Source: Thinopyrum elongatum
Lineage: Eukaryota; Streptophyta; Magnoliopsida; Poales; Poaceae
DNA: 64,000 bases
Reading direction: 5' to 3'
Assembly (NCBI GenBank): GCA_011799875.1
Contig: CM022303.1
Coordinates: 193,489,700 to 193,553,699 of the forward strand
The notes below the pieces were generated by a model. The model was not told the origin of the DNA. It searched no databases and saw nothing but the letters and a program-made list of their open reading frames with translations. Below are positions 10,842-19,381 of the stretch, piece after piece. The translations under genes were made by a program, and so were the position numbers. The stretch's first letter is position 1. Each line of letters begins with the position of its first letter.

Positions 10842-10861
10842 GCCCCACGGTGGGCGCTAAC
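10842..10861 (-). other. E1 primer binding site
   Basis: On the minus strand gttagcgcccaccgtggggc directly follows the 5' LTR. It resembles the GCGCCCACCGTGGGGC type of tRNA-complementary site found in some plant gypsy elements, with one or two changes. The tRNA was not identified. Confidence 0.65.
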
Positions 10862-11485
10862 TGTCATGGGAACGATTCCGACAATACGAAGGGGGTAGGG
10901 TAAAGGAGCATGATCTACCGAGATGCATATGGGTGACACGGTGTTTTAGCGAGTTCTGGCCTCTCACGGTGGAGATAACAGCCCTACGTCTCGTGCTCCG
11001 GAGAGGCTTTGTTTTATCTGGGTATGTATCTGGAGATTACAATGTGTGTGAGAGAGAGGAGAACGGATCCCCATGCCTGAGCTAAGTCCGGAGACTAGAG
11101 AGGGAGAGAAAGGTAGAAGAAAGAGCCTCCCATGTCTAGTGGTGGGGGGTGGCTTATATAGAGTGTGCCACCCCCTCACCTCTTATGTTACAAAGTGGGG
11201 GCGTTAATGCCATAACTCAGCCTACTACTAAGATGATGCTTCGAGTGCCTTGTCGACTGTTGGTCTTCGCATATCCGAGTGAGATCAGGTGCTCCGAGTG
11301 GAATGAGTTCGTCGAGTGGAGTGCTATGCTCCGAGTGGTTGTTGCCGTCCGAGTGACTTGATGGTCATCCGAGTGGATGGTTTGTCGATTGTCCGAGTGA
11401 TGCTCTGGGCCCATTTGATATGTGGACCCCATGCTTTATGATCTTTGACCCTTCGTGGGCCTACCTGTTATGTATGTCCCCAACA
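10862..11485 (-). repeat. E1 5' LTR (right)
   Basis: A 624-bp LTR equal in length to the copy at 4309-4932, beginning TG and ending CA in window orientation, with the TATA box at 11154-11160 on the minus strand. Confidence 0.95.
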
Positions 11486-11490
11486 CGCCT
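11486..11490. repeat. Target-site duplication of E1, right copy
   Basis: CGCCT, identical to 4304-4308. Confidence 0.95.
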
Positions 11491-12228
11491 CTCAAGTCTC
11501 CGCCCGTGACACTCTCACGTAATAATGAGTGGGGCTGTACACGCCCCGGAGTCTCCTGAGTGCCACCCCTGGGCCTCACGGGGGCTCCCACCCACGTCCT
11601 AGTGGAGGCCCCATGCTCCGCGCTAGCAGGAAGACCAGAAGACTAGTCTAGGTGCCGGACACAGCTGTTCTCTTGCTTGCTTTCTGTAGTTAATTTGCCA
11701 CTTCTTGGAATGAAATTTGAAGTTCTTGCGTCCTTATTTGAAAGGGTTGGGAATTTTTATCCTCTCATCACTCGCTCTTTCAGGCCTCGTTTTAGGGAGA
11801 GTGGCAGTTGCCCATCGCTCTTCCTCGCGCATCTCGTGCATGGGGGCTGGGCACGGTGTGTACGCTTGGGCCCGCCCGTGAATGCACCTCGCCAAAGCCT
11901 TGGTATCTTGGCCTTTGGCATCTTAATCCTCGTGTGACGCCCTCAAACGAGCTAACGGGCACACACGCCCTCTTGAGTCCGTGCCTCCGGGCATCACGAC
12001 GTGGCGTACCAGCGAACCACGCTCGGGGGCTCGCGCGGGGAATGGCACCTCCAGAGGTCCCCTAACCCTGCGGCCATTGGCTGCCTCCCGAGGCCTGAGG
12101 ACCGCTGAATCCTCAAAAAGGAAACCCTGGGAGCACAGGAGGCTCCGGAGAAGCACGCCCCCGCGGCATGGGAATCTACTGCAAGCACACTAAGCTAAGT
12201 CACCTCAATCACGATCAGCAAAAACCCG
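11491..12228 (+). other. E0 region between integrase and the antisense gene
   Basis: GC-rich sequence that continues E0 after the E1 insertion. No conserved reading frame is visible; its many short frames do not match any domain I know. Confidence 0.6.
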
Positions 12229-13265
12229 TCAATGAGCAGCAACACGGATATCAGGATGCAATATAAAAACGATAAAATAGCGGCGCAAGCGCCATGGTTC
12301 ATTACATGCCCCCGCAGGGCTCTCTACTTCTTGATGTAGGCAAAAGAAAAGAAGCAAAAAGGTCGCGCGACCACCGCAGCTCCTGAGTCCCAGCTCCAGC
12401 CACGCCCGCGCTCCGTCGGAGTCCTCCTCCTGCTTCACCGGGGCGCGGCGGCGAGGCGGCTCGTCTCCTTCCCTGGTCCAAGCTCGGCGGCGTGGCGGCT
12501 CATCATAGTCGCCGTCGCTCATGCTCTCCCCAGAAGAGGAGCCGCCGCCGCTGGAGGCATCGCGGCCGTCGCCAAGGGCAAGCTCACCGCCGAAGATGGT
12601 GCCGCCCCTCCGGCCGCTGTCGTCGAAGGGGTGGACGTCGTCGTCATTGCTGTCACTCTCCGGGCAGCACCCCAGGCGCCTGCCGTCTTCCTCGAAGGCC
12701 CTGATGTAGAGAGTCGCGGCGCCATCATGCCTGAAGTGGAGGGTACACCTCCCCTGCAGGGCGCGTGCGCGGGCGAACGACTACCACCCGCGGTTTAGGA
12801 ACACATTGCCGGCGGGGGTGACCTCGACCTCCACCCAGGAGGCCTTGCTGCAGCAACCATCGGCTTGCAGCCAGAGGTCGCCAGGTCCCCCGGCCGGCAG
12901 CACACCCGCAAAGAAGCGTGGGAGCTGGAACCAGATGCCTGCGGGCCTCTCTGCCCATACCACGAACTCCAGGGACGTGTTGGCTGAGTGGGATCGCGGG
13001 CGCGGTGGCCGGACGGTTGCCGCGTGCCCTCCCCCTTCGCTGTGGCTGCCTCGGCCGCGACAGCTTCCGCCATGGGAGGGAGCACACCCGCGACTGCCGG
13101 AGGCGGCGACCTTCGAGGGAGTACGCCCACGCCCTCGGGGAGCCACCACTGGCTTCGCGGCATACTTACGGGGCGGCCACGGCCCCTCTTGGGTGGCGGC
13201 GAGCCTGGCCCTTCCTTGGGGGCCTTTCCCTTCTCCGCGGCGGAAAATCTCCTCACTGGCGCCAT
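12229..13265 (-). pseudogene. E0 antisense gene: B3-like DNA-binding protein with AT-hook-like N-terminus
   Basis: This gene is opposite to pol, between integrase and the 3' LTR, where Tat-type elements are known to carry antisense frames. The start is ATG at 13265-13263. The first 35 residues include KRGRGRPVS, an AT-hook-like motif, and a second GRGR motif follows. A frameshift near 13150-13165 moves to the frame read down to 12229. Residues from about 12970 to 12660 look like a B3 fold: LPRFFAGVLP, then WVEVEVTP, FLNRGW, SFARARAL, CTLHFRHDGAATLYIRAF, then GRRLGCCPE. One in-frame TAG (12783-12781) lies directly after FLNRGW, and the frame resumes without shift. An acidic, Ser-rich tail and a second basic tract follow. 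B3 domains bind DNA in plant transcription factors; a role for this copy is inference. Confidence 0.6.
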
Positions 13266-13585
13266 GAACGCTCTGGCAAGGTGGCGGAACGAAGGAGAAG
13301 GAGAAGCAAGAAGCAAGAAGATGAAAACGAGCTGGGGGCTCTGCCCCCTCTTCCGTTTATAGCCGGAGGAAGGCTAACCGCTGGCCCCTCACATTCCAAA
13401 CAATGATGGCTGATCTGCATGCACTAGGCAGTTGTCAAGTCGTGCGGTTGCCGACGCGGCGTGGGGAAGTGGAAACACCCACGTCCCATCAAGCGCCACG
13501 TGTCGGCTCGGTCCGCACGCAATTGGGGCCCACGGCACTTCGCCCTGCCCTTTGGCTTTGCCTCGAAGCCAAGTCCAAGCGCACC
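13266..13585 (+). other. E0 spacer before the polypurine tract
   Basis: This spacer separates the start of the antisense gene from the polypurine tract. On the minus strand it would hold the promoter of the antisense gene. I see no clear TATA box and no coding signal. Confidence 0.4.
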
Positions 13586-13602
13586 TTGGGCCCGGGGGCT
13601 AC
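13586..13602 (+). other. E0 polypurine tract
   Basis: ttgggcccgggggctac directly precedes the LTR start TGTCGG. The ggggg-ctac end is common in plant gypsy elements and sets the plus orientation. Confidence 0.7.
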
Positions 13603-14556
13603 TGTCGGTGTTCTCGGAACCAGGGTACCCAGACTTGCCTGCCTGCGGCCCATGGCGTGGCTCCATCGACGGCCTGGTATGGCCCAGTTTCAACACCAAC
13701 AAGACAAGACCCTCACGAGGGGCCAAGCCTCGCAAGGCAGACTGCGCCAAGACCTCCTGAGGGAGCGGCCTTCCCAGGCTGCCTCCTGAGGAGCGGAGAT
13801 TTCTATGTAGGTATCCAACCTCACGAGGTTGCGGTGATACAAGCCATGACGACCAAGGCCAGGCGGGTGCCAGCGGGCGCAGAGAGGACAGTTTCCTCTT
13901 TGGTTCTAAGGAGGTAAGCGCAGGCGTGGGTTCCCGAGGAATCAGGCAAAGGTTTCCATTACAGTGCAACGAGACCAAGACCGCCAGGACGGCAGGACGG
14001 ATGTCATCACCGAGCCCACCACGGCGTCATGACCAGAAGCTTTGCAGGCAAAGACCACCTTTCGTCAGGATAAGATGTACTACTTGTCCCCTTTCAAATT
14101 GGCCACTGTGGGATCCCTTCCCGCCTTTGTTTTGGAGGAAGAGGACCGAGGCCGCTATAAGTATAGGCTAGCCACCACCATAGAGGGGGATCGATTCAAC
14201 CTGGACGAGAGCAGACCTCGTGAGCTTGTTCATCCCTTGTACTAGTTCATCCACTGCCCCTCGTGAGGCAAATCCACCACAAAGCAGGAGTAGGGTCTTA
14301 GACCGCAAGGTGGCCCGAACCTGGGTAAACTGCCGTGTTCGTCTTCTTCCCCGTTCTTCGAGTTAGGCTGTGGGGCGACGGGTTGGTTGGTTGGATAGGT
14401 TGAGTTCTTCGCACACGCCCCAGAGTTCGAACCTTCTTTGGGTCTGCGGAGCCCTGAATCCGATATCGATCGTGTGTGATGTTTGTTGTTCCCGCTCCCG
14501 CCTGTATCCCTCGAAAATATCTGCCCGCCTCGAGGGTTTTTCTATTTCATAACACA
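13603..14556 (+). repeat. E0 3' LTR
   Basis: The LTR begins TGTCGG after the polypurine tract and ends near ataacaca. A TATAAGTA box lies at 14156-14163, followed by a transcribed stretch with the tryptophan-type motif ggcccgaacctgggtaaa seen in many Triticeae gypsy LTRs. The second LTR is outside the window, so the end may be off by a few bases. Confidence 0.75.
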
Positions 14557-14981
14557 TGGATTGTTATTTTTGGACCGTGTGCGATGCACCATCATCCAAA
14601 TTTTCAATAGCCCCGGCATTTCACTCCCGCGTTTGACTCCCGCATAGTAAAATTTTCAGTAGCCGCGTCATTTCCTCAAACACACCCCCCCCCCTCCACA
14701 CACACACACACACCAAAACCTCCTCGGGCACGCGCGCACACACCCTCCCCCCACCACAACCCCTCCCTCGCTCGAAACCCTAGCAAGGTCGGCGCCGCCG
14801 CCGCCGCAAGGCCTCCATTGTCAACATCTGCCAGTTTGCCCGTGCAGCTTACCCACCGATCTCCATACCCAGGCCGCCCTGAGTTTCTTAGATGACGCCT
14901 ACCAAAAGCCCCCTTTCCCATAGATCCCCATCCCCATCCCCCACTCCAGAGCATCGCAGCCTAAGCCCGGCTATGCTTCCC
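14557..14981 (+). promoter_or_regulatory. Upstream region of the B3-type gene remnant
   Basis: The stretch has the look of a plant 5' region: a C-rich tract and (CA)n microsatellite at 14684-14713, a (CCG)n run near 14796 and the ctcgaaaccctag motif at about 14771. A cgtgtgcgatg motif at 14571 is shared with the CACTA-like sequence at 17.9-18.5 kb. No clear TATA box was found. Confidence 0.4.
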
Positions 14982-15587
14982 ATGGAGCCCGAGGAGTGAC
15001 TGGCCCAAAAGAGGTGTATCGCAGTCTCTTCGCCCGACATCGCCGAGGTGGCCGCAGAGGAAGTTGACGACCATTACTGGCTGCAGGCACTCAATCAGCG
15101 GGCTAGAGTATGCGGGTATGTCACGGACGCCAGCTACGACATCGAGGTCATCGACAACGACGGCCTGACGTGGGCTATGTCACAAGTTAAGTGGCCCACC
15201 CCCAACCCCTCAGGTTCAACCGCCATCGATCTCATCCATGGCCCCACCGCTGATATCCTCTGGCTCGCTATCAAGAATTTGCCATCCTACATCGCCATCG
15301 AGCCCCTTTTGTCATTTCTGAAGGACACGTTCTGCGATGCTGGCTTCGGATCCACAGCTTCCAAGTCAGACCTCATCGACGGCGACCACGAGGAGGTCAC
15401 CCTCTCCGGCTCTTCCAAGGGGAAAGAGTGCATATGCTCTTCCAAGGGGAAAGATCCCATCTGCGACATCACGGAGGGCACCCTACAGCCGTGCTCTTCC
15501 AAGGGGAAGGAGCCCATCTGCGACAACATGGAGTGCATCCAGGGTCCGTGCTCTTCCCACGGGAACGAGTCCATCTGTGACAAGTGA

Positions 15588-17141
15588 GGAAACCCATGAT
15601 TTGTTTTGTTATGCCTCTTCACAGGGGGGAACCCATGATTTGTTTTGTCGAGTCCCTTTTGTAGTGTAGTTAGAATATGTCCAGTTTTAATTGCTATATT
15701 TGGTTGTTTGCAGTATGCCTTGTTTATTTCAGTTGTTCACAATGCGATGCTCTATACGTGCAACTATTTACTGTGCAGTACATTTTCATCAATCCAGTTT
15801 TAAACATACCAATAGGAATGCATATATTTGCTTGCTGTTAATCCTGTTATAGCTAGCATATGCCTCTTTTAAAGTTTTTTGATAGTTTGGTTGTTTGTAG
15901 TTAGCATATGTCCAGTTTCAAATGCTATCTTTGGTTGTTTGTAGTATGCCTTGTTTATTCCAGTTATTCACAACGTGATGTTCTATATGTGCAAGTATGA
16001 ACTATGTAGTTCAATTTCATCAATACCAGTTTCAACAATACCACTATGAATGACTACATTTGGTTGTTGCATCTTATAGTTAACACGCCTTTCCATTTTT
16101 ATTTAACAATAACCCGTGTACTTAGACCGGCACAATACCAGTTTGAATGACTATGTTTGCTTATTGTTAAATGTTATGCATGTTGCATTTAACACACCTT
16201 TCCACTGGTTTTGCTTTACTAGCGTGCTTAAACCTGCACACTGAAGCTATCTTTTGGAGATTATTTTATCTGCCATGGATATATTTGGTTGATGTTTAGC
16301 CTGTTGTGCTCAACATGCCTCTCGATGTACTTACACGGGACAATTTTGGGAACGACTGTTGTTTTCCATTGAGGTTAGTTTCATCCCATGGCTTATATAT
16401 ACTCACTGTTCAGGATATCGGTAGCTGGTACCATATAGGCCGGGGGCTGATAAGGGACTAATCGGTGAATCGGACTTTTAACTAAATATATCTGTAACCC
16501 ATTTATCGTTAGGTTAACTAGGGTCATATGTAATATATCTGAGGCTACATAGCAACATGCACAGTACTTAATGTCTAAATATGCAATCCTAGGCTAGATA
16601 GCAACAAGGAAGAGTGTTACCTTAATGTTCTGATTATGTCTAGATATACGTAGAAGAGCAGCAGCAGCAACAACAACAACAACACAGCCCTGTTTGGATA
16701 CTCAACTTAGCTAGAGGTTAGAGTTAGTTTCTAGCTCATGACTAACCCTGAACTAGCTCTAGCCAAAGAGATGTTTGGATGACAGGGTTAGATTGACAAT
16801 AAATGCACTAGGAGAACTAGCTCCAATTAGCACCTCTTGGGTGGGATAGTTTTTTTGGGTGGGTTAGATGCAACTAGCTCAAACTGGCCCTCATGTTTGG
16901 ATATACTTTAGGGCTATTTGAGCCCAAACTAGCTCAAACTAACTCTAACCCATGGATATAGCAGCAGTTAATCAGCCTATAATTTGTAAAAATGCAATAA
17001 ACTCCCTCCGGCCCATCATATAAGATGTTAATTCATCTAATATGTGAGTATATTGGATGTTATAAGATATTATAAAAGAGTGTTGCACTACATCATTGTG
17101 CAATTGTTGTTTAGCTTCTAATATTAACTTGGTGATTTTAG
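15588..17141 (+). other. Intron 1 of the B3-type remnant
   Basis: AT-rich, no open frame. It has repeated phrases such as ttggttgtttgtagtatgcc, at about 15700 and 15933, and gttgttaaa-like variants later, which suggests internal duplication. A microsatellite of gca and aca units lies at 16653-16682. The segment 16687-16955, with agccctgtttggata and repeated ctagctc motifs, may be a small DNA element, but no clean terminal repeats are seen. Confidence 0.5.
17003..17100. mobile_element. Truncated Stowaway-like MITE
   Basis: ctccctccggcccatcatat with following aagatgtta resembles the terminal repeat of grass Stowaway elements (Tc1/mariner class). The second terminal repeat is missing, so it is either truncated or decayed. 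It lies just before the exon 2 acceptor. Confidence 0.5.
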
Positions 17142-17665
17142 GTACATATGTCATTGGTAAAGATCCGTGCTTTGACCCTTTCTGCGTATGGGGCAATGAG
17201 ATATCGATGAACCAGCATCAAGTGAGGAAGCTGATAAAGATTGTTAGTAAAATGGGTCAAAAGATGGCAATTAAACTATTTGTTTACACTTTATCCAAGA
17301 CAACAGCGAACTGCTGGATGGTAAGTAAGAACTATGCAGCATTCTTTTTACTGCCCATAATGAGTTGTGTTAGATGACAATGTCTGAATCTTTTTCCTTT
17401 GCAGTGGTTCCCAAAGCAGGTTACTCAAGATTACCTCTCAAACTACATGATTGGTGGGCATGCAAAGGTTAAAGTATTTCTACCAGAACACGATGATTAT
17501 CTAGATGTTTTCAAGAAGACCATGAAGGATGGGCGGTTGGCCATCACAAGGGGCTGGACTAGAGTCGTGCATGCCTTCTACATGGAGGAGGGCACAATAT
17601 GGGCATTCCGCTTCACCTTGTTCAGCAACCAGAATGTATTTCGCCTCTTTCTTTACCGTCTTTAA

Positions 17666-18511
17666 TAGTACAAGTATACAACTGTGGTTCATCATTCTTT
17701 ATTTGGTGCTTATGTAATTCTTGAACATATGTACCCATGAATCGAATAATGCATTGGTTGTTTGAACCTGATGGATATGAATAAACCTATAGCATACTTT
17801 CAAATTCAAATCTGGTACAATTTGAAATAGCAGCAATTAAATTATGGTGAAATTACGCTCTGCAGGTCGTTACGGCGCACACAGTCAGTAAAACCCAAAC
17901 ATTTGGGATATACACCATAATCCGACACGGTTCACAGAGAGGAAACGTGTGCAAGCATGCACACAGTTGCCGTTTGCAAAGCGTGTGCGATGTCAGACAA
18001 TATCACAAACGGTGCGGGCAAACTAAACGTTTGTGATAGTTGCCTTATCGTACATGATTTGCAACCATGAACTGTTTCTGATGTGGTATGCATCGTAAAT
18101 GTTACACCACAGAATAGCGTGTGCGATAGTTGTCATGTACGACGATGTTACGACGGTCCGACATTTCGTAATCCTATCCGACACTCATACGACGATTAGC
18201 TAATCTTCTTAATTAGTTATAGCATACGGTTCGGGAAAAGTGAATGTGTGTGATTGTCTGCTTATCGTACACGTTCTATAATCGTGAACCGTTTGTGATG
18301 GGCCGCACATCGTAAACATAGCACCACAGAATACCGACTGCGATGGCAATGCAAGCACAAACGAGTTGCAAGGATGGAGCACCTATCCCCGATGGTTTTT
18401 GGGTCATGTGGGAAGGACCCCCCTATCGTAGTCACTCACTTGGCGATGGTTCCAAATGCCGTCGCGGAAAGGGGTTAAAAACCGTTTGTATAGCACCTCG
18501 CTTTACCAGTG
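17666..18511 (-). mobile_element. CACTA-like terminal region
   Basis: From about 17870 the sequence is full of degenerate short motifs in both orientations, such as cgtttgtgatag, cgtgtgcgatag and atcgtacacg. Such subterminal repeats are typical of grass CACTA elements. It stops at 18511 with cagtg, the complement of a CACTG terminus. At 18512 Sabrina-like sequence starts abruptly. There is no transposase and no second terminus in view. A Mutator-like or other DNA element is possible. Confidence 0.45.
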
Positions 18512-18518
18512 GGGAATC

Positions 18519-18523
18519 ATAGC
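18519..18523. repeat. Target-site duplication of E3, left copy
   Basis: ATAGC precedes the E3 LTR and is exactly repeated at 28725-28729. Confidence 0.95.
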
Positions 18524-18976
18524 TGTCGGTGTCAAAACCGGCAGACCTCGGGGTAGGGGGTCCCGAGCTGTGGATCTAGGATCGATGGGGAACAAGGGAC
18601 GACGAACACAGTGTTTACCCAGGTTCGGGCCCTCTCGAAGAGGTAATACCCTACGTCCTGCTTGATTGTATTGGATGTATGATGTGGTTTATAGAGTAGA
18701 TCTACCTTGAGATCAGCATGAGCTAAACCCTAAGGGGATGAGGTGATGAATGTAGCTCTAGCCCTAAAGACTAAAAAACCCTGGTTTATATAGACACCAG
18801 TAGGGTTAGGGTTACCGAAGATAGATTACAATAAGGGATTAAAGAGATCCTACACCTTCTTGACTTGGAGGGCACACCACGGCTTCATTGATCTCCTGTC
18901 ATTGTACTGCTCCACCAGTCCGGCCCATGTACAATGGGCCGTCGCCCCGAGGACCCCTTAGTCCATAACTCCCTGA
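18524..18976 (-). repeat. E3 3' LTR (left)
   Basis: 453 bp. On the minus strand it begins TCAGGG, where the partner has TGAGGG (one substitution breaks the TG), and ends GACA. A TATATAAA box lies at 18785-18792 on the minus strand. Confidence 0.95.
18785..18792 (-). promoter_or_regulatory. TATA box of the E3 LTR
   Basis: TATATAAA on the minus strand, conserved at 28533-28540 in the other LTR. Confidence 0.6.
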
Positions 18977-18990
18977 GTAGCCCCCGAACT
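18977..18990 (-). other. E3 polypurine tract
   Basis: On the minus strand AGTTCGGGGGCTAC abuts the 3' LTR, the same type as in E1. Confidence 0.7.
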
Positions 18991-19381
18991 TGCCTCCAAC
19001 GCCGGGGATTGTCCTCTAGAATCTTCAGATCAGCGGCTTGCGAGACGAGTTCCCCCATTCCTCTATTCAACTTGGAGCTGTGTTACTTTCGTCGAACCCT
19101 ATTCGGAACCTGGACTAGTACGTTTCAAGCCCGGACAGGTCAGGACCCCGGGGCTCCGAAGACATCTCAAGATCAAGGTGGGACCATCAGAGTTTTAATG
19201 CCATTCCTCGGGACGAGAGCGTCGTGCATCTTTTCAGAAGGCGTGTGGCCCAATGCCAACTTTCCACGAGGCCGTCCTTCCAGCTTCAAGGTGAGACACC
19301 TATTTATAGATCCAAAGGTACGGGGGATAACTTACTTCCCCTTTCTCACAAGGAACGGCACCAAAGAAATTCCCTAGCACC
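18991..19381 (+). promoter_or_regulatory. E3 region upstream of the antisense gene
   Basis: This 390-bp region between the polypurine tract and the antisense start codon must hold the promoter and leader of the antisense gene. The sequence ctatttatagatcc at about 19299 is a possible TATA box, about 80 bp before the ATG. No other motif is evident. Confidence 0.4.

Larger units (their letters stand above)
4309..11485 (-). mobile_element. E1: complete non-autonomous LTR retrotransposon (LARD-like)
   Basis: Two 624-bp LTRs, a 5-bp CGCCT duplication, a primer site and a polypurine tract define a complete 7.2-kb element on the minus strand. The 5' LTR is the right one. No protease, RT, RNase H or integrase motif is visible in the 5.9-kb internal region, so it must have depended on enzymes supplied in trans. 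The interior is filled by three diverged copies of a roughly 300-bp module, three blocks of a 46-bp GC-rich tandem repeat, short palindromes, and a fragment that looks like a C2-domain gene. The PBS type is shared with some Tat-type gypsy elements, which suggests that class as the helper (inference). Confidence 0.92.
1..14556 (+). mobile_element. E0: Tat-type Ty3/gypsy retrotransposon, 5' part missing, split by E1
   Basis: The order gag end, protease, RT, RNase H, integrase, antisense gene, polypurine tract and 3' LTR on the plus strand is that of a Ty3/gypsy element. The extra RNase H block and the antisense gene point to the Tat lineage. The element runs off the left edge, so its 5' LTR, primer site and most of gag are not visible. 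E1 occupies 4309-11485, 12 bp after the pol stop, and E0 resumes after the second CGCCT at 11486. Several in-frame stops and at least three frameshifts make it inactive. The right boundary (14554 or 14556) is uncertain because the outer target duplication cannot be checked. Confidence 0.88.
14982..17665 (+). pseudogene. B3-domain gene remnant (three exons, premature stop)
   Basis: Exon 1 starts with ATG at 14982 (MEPEE), but TGA at 14997-14999 stops it after five codons; the same frame then runs open to 15587. It ends in repeated CSSKGKEPICD-like motifs. Exon 2 (17142-17320) reads TYVIGKDPCFDPFCVWGNE and is bounded by ttttag and gtaagt. Exon 3 (17405-17665) follows tttgcag in matching phase and encodes a B3-like fold: WFPKQVTQDYLSNYMIGG, AKVKVFLPEHDD, AITRGWTRVVHAF, IWAFRFTLF, VFRLFLYRL. 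The exon 1 donor is unclear, because the sequence acaagtgagg lacks one G of a good site. B3 proteins are plant nuclear transcription factors. The early stop makes this copy a likely pseudogene unless translation starts at ATG 15048. Confidence 0.6.

Noticed and set aside
12918..13406. Plus-strand frames over the B3-like antisense gene
   Set aside because: Low-complexity reading in the wrong strand; the minus strand has the conserved blocks.
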